From Clostridium_AD sp036569345 (GTDB lineage: Bacteria; Bacillota; Clostridia; Clostridiales; Clostridiaceae): a stretch of DNA of 64,000 nt. The notes below the pieces were generated by a model. That model saw nothing but the letters and a program-made list of their open reading frames with translations, ran no database searches and had not been told where the DNA came from. A program made the translations under genes and the position numbers. Positions within the stretch are counted from its first letter, which is position 1. The number at the start of each line of letters is the position of its first letter. The stretch is taken from NCBI RefSeq assembly GCF_036569345.1, contig NZ_DATCQT010000104.1:1-64000 (forward strand), given 5' to 3'. Shown here in pieces: positions 49,653 to 58,578 of this stretch.

Positions 49653-50552
49653 TTGAAAACTAAAAACCTAAATGAAATAGAACAAACGCAGTTGCAGCAA
49701 ATTCCTAAAGAAGAATCAAAATTTGGAAATGCATGGTATATGCTTAAAAAAAATAAAGCAGCTCTAGTAGGGCTTATAATTATAATAATACTTTTGTTTG
49801 TTGCCATTTTCGGACAATTTATCATGCCATATAAACCTAACATAGGAGAACTATCACAAAGTCTTCAAAAACCATCTATGGCTCACTGGTTTGGAACAGA
49901 TGAACAGGGTCGCGATATTTTAAGTAGAATAATAGATGGTACTAAAATATCATTAAGAGTGGGTATTACAGCTGTTGCTGTAGCTCTATCTATAGGTATT
50001 GTTGTAGGATCTCTTGCAGGGTATTATGGTGGTAAGTTAGATATGTTAATTATGAGGTTTATGGATATTATGCTTGCATTTCCTTCATTATTACTCGCAA
50101 TTGCATTCATGAGTGTTTTAGGAAAAGGTATAGATAACGCTATAATTGCAATAAGTATTGTTACCATTCCTGAATACGCGAGAATTGTTCGCGGATCTAT
50201 ATTGTCAATTAAAGATAGTGAATATGTTCAAGCTGCAAGGGTTATTGGAAATAGTGATGCAGCTATAATATTTAAACACATATTGCCCAATGTAATTTCA
50301 CCTATAATCGTTCGCGCGACGCTTGGAGTATCCAACGCTATTTTAGATACGGCGGCTCTTGGATTTTTGGGACTGGGAGTTCAACCTCCACAAGCAGAAT
50401 GGGGAAGTATGCTAGGGGCAGGACGTGGATATTTTTATAATGCTTCTCATATAATTCTTTTCCCTGGTATTGCTATAACTATAACTGTACTTGCTTTCAA
50501 TCTATTTGGTGATGGACTCAGGGACGCTTTGGATCCAAAACTTCATCAGTAA
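49653..50552 (+). CDS. dppC: Dipeptide ABC transporter permease DppC
   Basis: This 299-residue permease has an N-terminal OppC-type extension (KEESKFGNAWYMLKKNKAA), six helices, the WFGTDEQGRDILSRI motif and the EAA loop (YVQAARVIGNSD). The start is a TTG eight bases after AAAGGAG. It lies 13 bases after dppB and pairs with it. Confidence 0.94.
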   Translation: MKTKNLNEIEQTQLQQIPKEESKFGNAWYMLKKNKAALVGLIIIIILLFVAIFGQFIMPYKPNIGELSQSLQKPSMAHWFGTDEQGRDILSRIIDGTKISLRVGITAVAVALSIGIVVGSLAGYYGGKLDMLIMRFMDIMLAFPSLLLAIAFMSVLGKGIDNAIIAISIVTIPEYARIVRGSILSIKDSEYVQAARVIGNSDAAIIFKHILPNVISPIIVRATLGVSNAILDTAALGFLGLGVQPPQAEWGSMLGAGRGYFYNASHIILFPGIAITITVLAFNLFGDGLRDALDPKLHQ

Positions 50553-50565
50553 GGGGGATAACATA

Positions 50566-51543
50566 ATGTTACTAGAAGTTAAAAATTTACAAACTCAATT
50601 TAGGGTTAAAGGTGGACTTGTAAATGCAGTAGATGGTGTCAATTTTGAAGTGGATAAAGGGGAAATATTAGCAATTGTAGGCGAATCTGGTTCAGGTAAA
50701 AGTGTTACTTCACTATCTGTTTTAAGCCTTATACCGAGTCCACCAGGTGAAATTATAGGTGGAGAAATTCTATTTAAAGGTGAAGATTTGTTAAAAAAAA
50801 GCAAGAAAGAAATGCAAGATATAAGAGGGGATAAAATATCTATGATATTTCAAGAACCTATGACTTCTTTAAATCCTGTAATTACTATAGGAAAGCAAAT
50901 AGCAGAAACTATAATTAGACATAAAAAATTAACAAAGAAAGAAGCTAACTTGCAGGCGGTTAAGATGCTTGAACTAGTAGGGATTCCAACTCCAGAGAAG
51001 AAAATAAATGATTATCCTCATCAATTAAGTGGTGGCATGAGGCAAAGAGTAATGATTGCTATAGCACTATCTTGTAATCCTGAATTACTTATTGCAGATG
51101 AACCTACAACTGCTCTTGATGTTACTATACAAGCTCAAATATTGGAATTACTTATAAACTTAAAAGATAAACTTAATACTGCAATTCTTTTAATTACGCA
51201 TGATCTTGGTGTAGTGGCAGAGACTGCAGATAAGGTTGTAGTAATGTATTGTGGTAAGATCGTTGAAAAAGCAACTTCACTTCAGCTTTTCGAGGCGCCG
51301 TTACATCCATATACTCAAGGTTTATTACTTTCCATACCAAAGGTGGATGAGAAGGTAGATCAATTATTTATGATTCCCGGAATGGTACCTAACCCTTTGA
51401 ATATGCCAAAGGGATGCTCATTTAGTGATAGGTGTAGTAAATGCATGGACATTTGCACACAAAGTGTACCAGAACTTGTGGAATATGAAGGTAGAAAAGT
51501 TAGCTGTTTTTTATACAGTGATAAACTGGAAGGGCAGGTGTAA
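50566..51543 (+). CDS. dppD: Dipeptide ABC transporter ATPase DppD
   Basis: The 325-residue ATPase has Walker A GESGSGKS, signature LSGGMRQR, Walker B LLIADEP, and the C-terminal oligopeptide/dipeptide extension with clustered cysteines (GCSFSDRCSKCMDIC), which in some relatives holds an Fe-S cluster. AAGGGGGATAACATA sets the ATG at 50566; the frame is open further upstream inside dppC. It works with DppF. Confidence 0.94.
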   Translation: MLLEVKNLQTQFRVKGGLVNAVDGVNFEVDKGEILAIVGESGSGKSVTSLSVLSLIPSPPGEIIGGEILFKGEDLLKKSKKEMQDIRGDKISMIFQEPMTSLNPVITIGKQIAETIIRHKKLTKKEANLQAVKMLELVGIPTPEKKINDYPHQLSGGMRQRVMIAIALSCNPELLIADEPTTALDVTIQAQILELLINLKDKLNTAILLITHDLGVVAETADKVVVMYCGKIVEKATSLQLFEAPLHPYTQGLLLSIPKVDEKVDQLFMIPGMVPNPLNMPKGCSFSDRCSKCMDICTQSVPELVEYEGRKVSCFLYSDKLEGQV

Positions 51544-51545
51544 AT

Positions 51546-52508
51546 ATGGAACCATTATTAGAAGTTAAAGATTTGAAAAAGTATTTTCCTGTGCAATCTG
51601 GTGTATTTGGTAAAACTACAGATTTTGTTAAGGCTGTTGATGGTGTATCGTTTAATATTTTTAAGGGTGAAACTTTAGGTTTAGTTGGAGAGTCAGGTTG
51701 TGGTAAATCAACTACTGGTAAAATGCTTGTAAATTTGATGGCACCAACATCTGGTCAAGTTATATTTGAAGGACACGACATAGCTAAGTTATCCAAAAAA
51801 GATCAAAAAAATATGAGGAAAAACATTCAAATTATATTTCAAGATCCATACTCTTCTCTTAACCCAAGGATGAGCATTGGAGACATAATAGCAGAGCCTA
51901 TGAAGGTAAACAAAACAGAAAAAAAAGAAAATATAGAAAAAAGGGTTTTATCTCTTTTAAATTGTGTTGGACTTGCTAGTTTTCATAAAAATAGGTATCC
52001 ACATGAGTTTAGTGGCGGGCAAAGACAAAGGGTTGGTATAGCAAGGGCTCTTTCTCTAAATCCTAAGCTTATAGTTTGTGATGAAGCAGTATCAGCATTA
52101 GATGTTTCTATACAGGCTCAGGTATTAAATTTGCTTCATGATCTGCAAAAGGAATTTGATTTAACCTATCTATTCATTGCGCATGGACTAAATGTAGTTA
52201 AACATGTAAGCACAAGGGTTGGTGTAATGTATCTAGGGAAGATGGTTGAACTTGCGGATGGAGATATACTCTATAATCAGCCTAGACATCCATATTCACA
52301 AGCGTTGTTATCAGCTATTCCAATTCCGGATCCAACTAAGAAGAAAAGTAGAATAATATTAAAAGGTGATGTCCCAAGTCCAATTAATCCACCCTCTGGA
52401 TGCAGTTTTCATACTAGATGCTTTAAGTGCACAGAAAAATGCACTAAAGAGGAACCTAAGTTTGAAGATATAGGTGGAGGTCATAGAGTAGCGTGCTGGA
52501 ACTTGTAA
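51546..52508 (+). CDS. dppF: Dipeptide ABC transporter ATPase DppF
   Basis: The 320-residue partner ATPase has Walker A GESGCGKST, signature FSGGQRQR, Walker B LIVCDEAVSALD and the C-terminal cysteine cluster (GCSFHTRCFKCTEKC). It begins two bases after the dppD stop. The H-loop reads AHGLN where AHDL is usual. It is the last gene of the dpp operon, closed by the terminator at 52514. Confidence 0.93.
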   Translation: MEPLLEVKDLKKYFPVQSGVFGKTTDFVKAVDGVSFNIFKGETLGLVGESGCGKSTTGKMLVNLMAPTSGQVIFEGHDIAKLSKKDQKNMRKNIQIIFQDPYSSLNPRMSIGDIIAEPMKVNKTEKKENIEKRVLSLLNCVGLASFHKNRYPHEFSGGQRQRVGIARALSLNPKLIVCDEAVSALDVSIQAQVLNLLHDLQKEFDLTYLFIAHGLNVVKHVSTRVGVMYLGKMVELADGDILYNQPRHPYSQALLSAIPIPDPTKKKSRIILKGDVPSPINPPSGCSFHTRCFKCTEKCTKEEPKFEDIGGGHRVACWNL

Positions 52509-52513
52509 ATTAT

Positions 52514-52547
52514 AAAAAATAGACAATTTTATGTTGTCTATTTTTTT
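52514..52547. terminator. Bidirectional terminator after dppF
   Basis: The stem AAAAAATAGACAA and complement with a short loop and a long T-run lies just past the dppF stop. The minus-strand stop of the glg remnant sits inside it. Confidence 0.92.
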
Positions 52548-52775
52548 ATGATTTCTAGTTTCATTACGTCTGTTTCAGGAATATTTACGCTAGAAGAGAT
52601 TATTACATAATCTTGTTTAGATTTGTAAATATACTCAATGTTATCACTTAATACATCTATATCTCTTAATAAAGACTTATCTGAAGTAAGATTAAATAAA
52701 AATAACCCATTTATTTTTCTATCTAAATCCCAAGGTTTTCCTGAACCTAAATGATCAACTAAAGACCTGGATTTT
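52538..52775 (-). pseudogene. Remnant of ADP-glucose pyrophosphorylase-like gene (GlgD N-terminal part)
   Basis: The minus-strand frame reads VDHLGSGKPWDLDRKINGLF, then DIDVLSDNIEYIYKSKQDYV and on, ending IIKK-stop. This matches the conserved N-terminal region of GlgD/GlgC (HxGSGKPWDLDR; YVVIS). Start and upstream nucleotide-binding loop are missing and the rest of the gene is gone. It is preceded by another out-of-frame glg-like piece. Confidence 0.7.
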
Positions 52776-52789
52776 GTGTTAGTTTAACT

Positions 52790-52940
52790 TTATAATTTTG
52801 TTAATATTTTTGAATCAGCGTTAATATCTTTTCCTTCTTCTATTAGAATAATATCTTCTCCATTTCCTAAACAAACATTACTTCTTATATTAACATTGCT
52901 TTCTATAGTAGCTTTATTTATAATCACATTATTTTGTGCC
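52790..52940 (-). pseudogene. Remnant of GlgC/GlgD C-terminal beta-helix
   Basis: The minus-strand frame reads KAQNNVIINKATIESNVNIR, then GNGEDIILIEEGKDINADSK, and stops at 52790. This resembles the left-handed beta-helix end of GlgC or GlgD. Its order (a C-terminal piece before an N-terminal piece) fits the remains of adjacent glgC and glgD genes joined by a deletion. It directly abuts the stop of the AEC permease gene. Confidence 0.5.
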
Positions 52941-52941
52941 T

Positions 52942-53850
52942 TTAGATAAAAGCAATAATACCCCACATAAGTAAAAAGCTTATTACAATTGTAAAATTAT
53001 TGACAGTTCCTACAAACTTAGTATCGTATCCAAATTCTACTGAGTAAGGAATTACTGTAAAACTGATTGGTAATATAAAACCAATTAACATGGTTATTTT
53101 AAACATTGGATCTAAAGGTACTAAGTTATAAAGAAGTATACCCACTCCAAGTCCAACCATGTATCTTAAAGCAATTATCTTGGCCATATTTTTCAAATAA
53201 ACTTTCTTAAAGGAAAAACTGAGATATAATCCAAGTGCCAACAATGCAAGGGGCATATTTGCTTTAGATAGAACCCCCGTAATTTCAATAATCGGTTTTG
53301 GAATGTTAAGGCCCAAAAGATTAATCGTTAATGTAATAATATATGTAAGGAAAGGTATTGATTGTAACGTTTTAGAAAAAATATTCTTGTAGCTGATTTC
53401 CCCTTTGCTACTTGAATAGATGCTTGCAACAATATAACAAACAGCGAAAACAATAAAGGAATTACCCATATCAAACATCCCAAAATATTTAAGCCCTGAC
53501 CTGCCCCAAATTGACTCTACTAAAGGATATGCAAAAAGTCCAACATTGAAGGAAGGAACTAGCATTGATAGCATTCCCTTGTCACGTCTGGATTCTCCCT
53601 TGAATACGATGAGGGCTACTATCGTCATCATTAACCCGTAGACTAAGCAGAATATGGGAACGAGTAGTAGGTTTTTGTCTATTTCCATAGTGCTAAAAAC
53701 ATTTATTACAATAGAGGGAAGTGTAACATTAAAAATTAATCTAGAAATCACTTCTCCATCGCTTTCCTTTAAAATCCCTACTTTCTTCAGAAAGTATCCT
53801 AATAAAATAATACTTAATGATATTGCAAACTGAGAGTTAATAGTATTCAT
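52942..53850 (-). CDS. AEC (auxin efflux carrier) family transporter
   Basis: This 302-residue membrane protein has about ten helices in two five-helix halves, as in AEC/MleP carriers; family motifs include NVTLPSIVINVFS near residue 40 and SFNVGLFAYPLVESIWG near 105. Bacterial members export or exchange organic acids such as malate, or amino acids. The substrate here cannot be told. AAGGAGATAACAA precedes the ATG. Single gene on the minus strand. Confidence 0.9.
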   Translation of the reverse strand: MNTINSQFAISLSIILLGYFLKKVGILKESDGEVISRLIFNVTLPSIVINVFSTMEIDKNLLLVPIFCLVYGLMMTIVALIVFKGESRRDKGMLSMLVPSFNVGLFAYPLVESIWGRSGLKYFGMFDMGNSFIVFAVCYIVASIYSSSKGEISYKNIFSKTLQSIPFLTYIITLTINLLGLNIPKPIIEITGVLSKANMPLALLALGLYLSFSFKKVYLKNMAKIIALRYMVGLGVGILLYNLVPLDPMFKITMLIGFILPISFTVIPYSVEFGYDTKFVGTVNNFTIVISFLLMWGIIAFI

Positions 53851-53970
53851 TTGTTATCTCCTTGTGATGATAATTCGGCCATAATATTTAATATTATAGC
53901 ATGGGATTAAATAAAAAAACATCATAAATATATAGTTATAGAAGGCAATATTTTCATAGTGAATTAATTA

Positions 53971-54582
53971 ATGATGCTTAAACGTTTTATCTCGTTATTT
54001 TTACCATTTAGCGATGTAGTTAAAAGGGGAAATGCCAGGGAAAAATTATGGCCTTCTGAAGAATGGTTGCACGGACGTATTGAAGGTCAAGTTTTTATAA
54101 ATAAGTTATGTATAAACCTGAGGTCAGAATTGATAAATGCAGGATATAATAGTCTAGTGCCTGCTTTGGATGAAAGATTCTGGGCACAAACTGAGTTGAA
54201 TGAGGCATCAAAGCATTCCAAAGTATCATTTACAAGCACTTGGTCTGAAAGACATGTGGCCTTTGTATGTGGACTTGGAACATTTGGACTTTCTAAAGGA
54301 TTAATAACATCAAAAGGGAGATTTGGTAGTATCATCACAGAATTATATTTGTCACCTGACAAAAGAGAGTATGAAAACATTTATGAGTATTGTTCAATGT
54401 GCGGTGCATGTGTAAAAAAATGCCCGGTCAATGCAATATCCATAGCAAAAGGTAAAAATCACATGATATGTTCTAAATTTTTGAATAAAACATCTAAAAA
54501 ATATAAGCCTAGATATGGATGTGGAAAATGTCAGATAGGTGTACCTTGTGAAAGTAGAATACCTATTAGGGAGAATATATAA
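53971..54582 (+). pseudogene. 5'-truncated epoxyqueuosine-reductase-like 4Fe-4S protein
   Basis: The 203-residue frame matches the later part of QueG-like/4Fe-4S double-cluster proteins: SLFLPFSDVV, PSEEWLHGRIEGQ, FVCGLGTFGLSKGLIT, ferredoxin motif CSMCGACVKKCP and a second cysteine set (CSKF, YGCGKCQIGVPC). The usual first 60-70 residues before ISLFLPFS are missing; a stop (TAA at about 53965) closes the frame and the ATG has no ribosome site. It is probably a decaying gene, though re-initiation cannot be excluded. Confidence 0.7.
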
Positions 54583-54727
54583 AAATTATATACAATCAGC
54601 CCCTGTAGCAGTATTTAAAAATAATGCCTGCTTATGCAGTTTTCCTCTATTCCATTTTATGATATTTTCTGTTAAAATCATGGTATGATTATTAAAATAT
54701 GATAGAAAATGTTTTAGGAGGAAAAAT

Positions 54728-56125
54728 ATGAAAAATAAAGAACTCTTGAAAATAACAGATGTTTTAGATATCGAATTACTTCAAAGTTTTCAAGATAATG
54801 TTGCAAAAAGCATGGATATTGCAAGCATTATTGTAGATATAAATGGCAACCCTGTTACAAAACCTTCTATGTATACAAATGTATGTACAAATTTTATACA
54901 TAATTCGGTATTGGGGGATAATAGATGCGCAGAATCTCATCGAAAATGTGGAGAGGTTGCTGCAAAAACGGGTAAACCATACATCGCTAAGTGTCATGCA
55001 GGTTTATTAGATTTTGCAGCTCCAATTGTAGTAGATGGAGAGCATATCGGAACTATCTTGGGGGGACAAGTTTTAATAAGGAAACCATTAGTTTCAGATT
55101 TCAAAAATACAATAAAAGAACTAAAACTTAGTGAAAAGGAATTTCTTGTAGCACTTAGGGAAGTTAATATTATAAAAGAGCAAAAATTGGAATCAGCAGT
55201 AGAAGCTATATTTGTTATTGCAAATTCCATTTCAAAAATAGGCTATGGAGAACTAAAATTAAAAATAGATGCAAAAAGATTGGAAAAAAGTATTTTAGAC
55301 CAGAACAAATTATTAGATGAAGCTAAAAAATATAATACGAATCAAGCAAATATGTTTTCTTCTATGTCTCATGAATTAAAAACTCCACTTAATATTATTT
55401 TTAGCGCATTGCAACTACTAGAAAGTAAATATGATAATAAGTCAGCAGTTCCAGATTATGGAATGTTTTCTAAATATTCAAAAGTAATGAAGCAAAATTG
55501 TTATAGATTGATAAGGCTTATTAACAATCTAATTGATATGAATAAGATTGAACTTGGTTTTTATAAATTAAAATTGATTAATAAAAATATTATAAAGACT
55601 ATTGAAGACATCACTCTATCTGTAGTTTATTATGCAAAACTTAAAAAAATAACTATAGTATTTGATACAGATATAGAAGAAAAAATAACAGCTTTTGATT
55701 CAGAAAAGTTTGAAAGAATAATGCTGAATATATTATCAAATGCAATTAAATTTACTGAAGCTGAAGGTATAATAAGAGTAAATATTTACGATAAGGGAAA
55801 CTATATACTTCTAAGGGTAAAGGATACAGGGAGTGGAATACCACAGAATATGTTAAACAAAATTTTTGATACGTATACCCAGGTTGATGATTCTTTAAGG
55901 GGGAATGTGGAAGGCAGTGGAATAGGATTATCATTAGTAAAATCCTTAGTAGAAATGCATGGAGGAGAAGTAAGTGTTGAAAGTGAAATAGGTGTTGGAA
56001 GTGAATTTACCATAAAATTACCTATTAGGCTCATAGAATCTGAGATATTCCCCAAAAGCGAAAACTGTAACATGAATGATCCTATAGAGAAAATCAAAAT
56101 TGAATTTTCAGATATATATTTTTAG
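54728..56125 (+). CDS. Cytoplasmic histidine kinase with PocR sensory domain
   Basis: The 465-residue protein has an N-terminal PocR ligand-binding domain (about residues 5-165; LGDNRCAESHRKCG, IAKCHAGLLDFAAPIVVDG, TILGGQVL), then a coiled linker, HisKA (SMSHELKTP) and HATPase (NILSNAIKFTE, DTGSGIP, GSGIGLSLV). There are no membrane helices, so it senses a cytoplasmic ligand; PocR domains are proposed to bind small hydrocarbons or metals through conserved Cys. No response regulator is adjacent. AGGAGGAAAAAT precedes the ATG. Confidence 0.93.
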   Translation: MKNKELLKITDVLDIELLQSFQDNVAKSMDIASIIVDINGNPVTKPSMYTNVCTNFIHNSVLGDNRCAESHRKCGEVAAKTGKPYIAKCHAGLLDFAAPIVVDGEHIGTILGGQVLIRKPLVSDFKNTIKELKLSEKEFLVALREVNIIKEQKLESAVEAIFVIANSISKIGYGELKLKIDAKRLEKSILDQNKLLDEAKKYNTNQANMFSSMSHELKTPLNIIFSALQLLESKYDNKSAVPDYGMFSKYSKVMKQNCYRLIRLINNLIDMNKIELGFYKLKLINKNIIKTIEDITLSVVYYAKLKKITIVFDTDIEEKITAFDSEKFERIMLNILSNAIKFTEAEGIIRVNIYDKGNYILLRVKDTGSGIPQNMLNKIFDTYTQVDDSLRGNVEGSGIGLSLVKSLVEMHGGEVSVESEIGVGSEFTIKLPIRLIESEIFPKSENCNMNDPIEKIKIEFSDIYF

Positions 56126-56235
56126 ACATTTTATAAAAATATAGTTATATTGACTTATTAATTACTTAAAAATAGCTATGTTTAAACATTAACATATAAA
56201 AGATAATTAAAAACTTTAAATTAGGAGTGAAGCGA

Positions 56236-56664
56236 ATGGCTATTGATGTTTATATTAATTTTAATGGAAACTGTCGTGAAGCAGTAGAGTTTTACGCACA
56301 GGTTTTTGAAACAGAAAAACCACAAATTATGACTTTTGGGGATACACCACCAAACCCTCAATTTCTTCTTCCAGAGGAAGCTAAAAAATTAGTAATGCAT
56401 GCACTACTTAATATTAGTGGAAGCAATGTTATGTTTTCAGATGTTTTTCCCGGTAGTCCTTTTGTTGTAGGAAATAACATAAGCCTTGTGATAGGTAGTA
56501 AGAATATGGATGAAATTAAATCTTTATTCAACAAACTAAAAGAGGGTGGCGTAATAGTAATGGACCTTCAAGAAACATTCTTTAGCAAATGTTATGGTAG
56601 CCTTACAGATAAGTTTGGAATTGGATGGCAATTTAGCTATGACAATGGAGAAATGGAATTGTAA
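56236..56664 (+). CDS. PhnB-like VOC superfamily protein
   Basis: The 142-residue protein has the glyoxalase/bleomycin-resistance (VOC) fold of the PhnB/YjdN subgroup: INFNGNCREAVEFYAQVF at the start and FGIGWQFSYDNGE at the end. Members are metal-binding or metal-free and mostly uncharacterised. AGGAG eight bases before the ATG at 56236 sets the start; an in-frame GTG at 56227 overlaps that site. Single gene with its own terminator. Confidence 0.88.
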   Translation: MAIDVYINFNGNCREAVEFYAQVFETEKPQIMTFGDTPPNPQFLLPEEAKKLVMHALLNISGSNVMFSDVFPGSPFVVGNNISLVIGSKNMDEIKSLFNKLKEGGVIVMDLQETFFSKCYGSLTDKFGIGWQFSYDNGEMEL

Positions 56665-56682
56665 TTTTCAAGTGATTGTTTA

Positions 56683-56736
56683 ACAAAAAAGGATGTAGGA
56701 CTTTCTCATAAAGAAAAAGGTTCTATATCCTTTTTG
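56683..56736 (+). terminator. Intrinsic terminator after the PhnB-like gene
   Basis: An imperfect stem pairs AAAAAAGGATGTAGGAC with TTCTATATCCTTTTT around a loop of about 20 bases, followed by T-rich sequence. Confidence 0.75.
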
Positions 56737-56750
56737 CATCTACTACTATT

Positions 56751-56772
56751 AAACATCTAACACATAACAATA
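56751..56772 (-). repeat. 22-bp copy of the 3' end of the 163-residue hypothetical gene
   Basis: The 22 bases AAACATCTAACACATAACAATA (given in two parts: AAACATCTAACA, CATAACAATA) occur here and at 32290-32311, where they cover the last codons and stop of the 163-residue protein. On the minus strand both read IVMC-stop. The rest of the paralogue here is gone. Confidence 0.65.
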
Positions 56773-56831
56773 GTGGAGAATAGAGATTTGACTTTTAATT
56801 TTAAATACTTGAAAGAATAATGAAAAAGATG

Positions 56832-56860
56832 TTGACGTTATTACTAGTTAGTAGTATATT
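56832..56860 (+). promoter_or_regulatory. MarR-gene promoter with internal palindrome, probably leaderless
   Basis: TTGACG, 17-base spacer, TATATT, then six bases and the ATG at 56867. Initiation seven bases after the -10 would fall on the start codon itself, and no ribosome site exists. The spacer holds TACTA-GT-TAGTA (56842-56853), a candidate autoregulatory MarR operator. Confidence 0.75.
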
Positions 56861-56866
56861 ATAAAC

Positions 56867-57313
56867 ATGGATAATAAAAAAAATACTTACGGAAAATCTA
56901 CACATTTAAATTTAAAAGCATTAATAGCATTAAGTAGATGTACTCAGAATGTTCATAAAAGAGAATATAAAACTATTAAAGAAGGTGGGTTAACAGTCTC
57001 TCAGTTTGCAGTACTTGAGATACTATATCATAAAGGTGATCTAAGAGTAAGTGAAATAATAGATAAAATCCTTTCTACTGGTGGGAATATGACTGTTGTT
57101 ATAGATAATCTAGTTAAGGGAAATCTTGTTAAGAGATGTACTGATCCAAAAGATAGACGAGTTAACTTGATAAGTATTACTATTGATGGAAGAACTCTCA
57201 TAAGTAAAATATTTCCAAAACATATAGAAAATATAAATGAAATCTTCAGTAACTTAACATCAGAGGAGAAGATAAATTTAATAAGTTTATTGAAAAAATT
57301 ATCAGGTGTATAA
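56867..57313 (+). CDS. MarR-family transcriptional regulator (with nitroreductase)
   Basis: This 148-residue winged-helix regulator has the MarR recognition helix and wing (ISEIIDKILSTGGNMTVVIDNLVKGNLVKR and DPKDRRVNLISIT). It probably represses itself and the nitroreductase gene 90 bases downstream, as in MhqR/YodB-type quinone or electrophile sensors. It contains a Cys in the N-terminal region (SRCTQNVHKREY) that could be redox-active. The mRNA appears leaderless. Confidence 0.9.
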   Translation: MDNKKNTYGKSTHLNLKALIALSRCTQNVHKREYKTIKEGGLTVSQFAVLEILYHKGDLRVSEIIDKILSTGGNMTVVIDNLVKGNLVKRCTDPKDRRVNLISITIDGRTLISKIFPKHIENINEIFSNLTSEEKINLISLLKKLSGV

Positions 57314-57404
57314 ATTAACTTAAGTTTATACTTAAATAAAAAGGGATGTTTAAACTTCTATTTGTAAATAATAAAGAAAAATATAAAATTGGAGGAATAA
57401 TAAT

Positions 57405-58004
57405 ATGAAAAAAGATTTTTACACTGCAGTGGCAGACAGACGTACAATATATGGAATTAGTAAAGAAAAAGTAACAACAGATGAGGTAATTAAAGAAGTT
57501 ATTGAAAAAGCTGTGAAGAATACACCATCAGCATTTAATTCTCAAGGTACAAGAGTAGTTTTATTATTAGAAAAACAACACGATAAATTATGGGATATTA
57601 CAAAAGAAACTTTAAGGAAGATAGTTCCTATTGATAAATTTGCACCTACTGAGGATAAAATAAATTCATTCCGTAATGGGTATGGTACAGTTTTATTCTT
57701 TGAAGATACTAGTGTAATTGAATCCCTTCAAAGTCAATTTGCTCTTTACAAGGATAATTTTCCAGTTTGGGCTCAGCAAACAAGTGGAATGCACCAATAT
57801 GTTGTATGGACATCATTAGAAATTGAAGGATTTGGTGCATCACTACAACACTATAATGAACTAATTGAAACTCAGGTAAAAAAAGAATGGAACTTACAAG
57901 ATAGTTGGAAACTTATCGCACAAATGCCATTTGGTAAACCAACTGCTTTACCTGACGAAAAACAAGTTCAACCATTAGAGGAACGTATTAAGATATTTAA
58001 ATAA
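57405..58004 (+). CDS. Nitroreductase-family oxidoreductase
   Basis: The 199-residue flavoenzyme belongs to the Frm2/HBN1-like (YdgI) nitroreductases: N-terminal RRTIYGI for FMN phosphate binding, NTPSAFNSQGTRVV, and late GFGASLQHYN with FGKPTALPDEK. It reduces nitroaromatics or quinones with NAD(P)H and often detoxifies electrophiles. It lies 91 bases after the MarR gene, with TTGGAGGAATAATAAT upstream, and is probably regulated by it. Confidence 0.92.
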   Translation: MKKDFYTAVADRRTIYGISKEKVTTDEVIKEVIEKAVKNTPSAFNSQGTRVVLLLEKQHDKLWDITKETLRKIVPIDKFAPTEDKINSFRNGYGTVLFFEDTSVIESLQSQFALYKDNFPVWAQQTSGMHQYVVWTSLEIEGFGASLQHYNELIETQVKKEWNLQDSWKLIAQMPFGKPTALPDEKQVQPLEERIKIFK

Positions 58005-58070
58005 TATACACCTTAGCAGGTTAACATAGTGGTCACCACGACCCTATTGAGTTAAACATAAAAATGGAAA

Positions 58071-58107
58071 ATACCCTTAATCGTAAAACACGATTAAGGG
58101 TATCTTT
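58071..58107. terminator. Bidirectional intrinsic terminator
   Basis: The stem ATACCCTTAATCG / CGATTAAGGGTAT with a seven-base loop and A/T-rich flanks ends both the nitroreductase transcript and the converging 71-residue gene. Confidence 0.92.
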
Positions 58108-58321
58108 ATTTATGTGATTTTATTTCATTTTCAGTTAAAAAATCAACGTAGGCATTTAAAATTTCATCTTCGGCTGAGCAGCTTTGCTTATAATACCAGT
58201 CTTTAACAGTTTTATCGATTTCTGCATCTGTGCCCTGTGGCTTGTAAGGGTATACAACAATAAGCTTTTTTGTTTCTTTATTTCTTAAACCAACTTTATC
58301 AACACTTGCAAAATTTTTCAT
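58106..58321 (-). CDS. Hypothetical protein, 71 residues
   Basis: I do not recognise this small, charged, soluble protein (MKNFASVDKVGLRNKETKKL near the start; DWYYKQSCSAEDEILNAYVDF near the end). It has one Cys and a helical C-terminus. AAAAGGAGATAAATTATT precedes the ATG and a strong terminator follows its stop, so it is likely expressed as a single-gene unit. It diverges from the second MarR gene. Confidence 0.6.
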   Translation of the reverse strand: MKNFASVDKVGLRNKETKKLIVVYPYKPQGTDAEIDKTVKDWYYKQSCSAEDEILNAYVDFLTENEIKSHK

Positions 58322-58526
58322 AATAATTTATCTCCTTTTGACTGTGAATATTTCTTATTTTTTTTTGAGTAATATTGTAATACTAATAATACACAAAATA
58401 TTTTGAAATTGCAAATATTTTAAATTAAAATTATGTAATTACTATTTTGTTGAGCAAAAATATAAACTTGTATAATTAGATTGCAAAATAAATATTGAAC
58501 AACCACATAATAGTGTGTATAATTAG

Positions 58527-58553
58527 TTGTTGTACCAATTATTGTTACAACAA
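58527..58553 (+). promoter_or_regulatory. Inverted repeat, candidate MarR operator
   Basis: TTGTTGTA and its complement TACAACAA are separated by 11 bases, 26 bases before the second MarR gene's start. A dimeric winged-helix regulator binding here would autoregulate the MarR-MFS operon. Confidence 0.65.
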
Positions 58554-58578
58554 GTTTAACAGATGGAGTTGATAGAAA

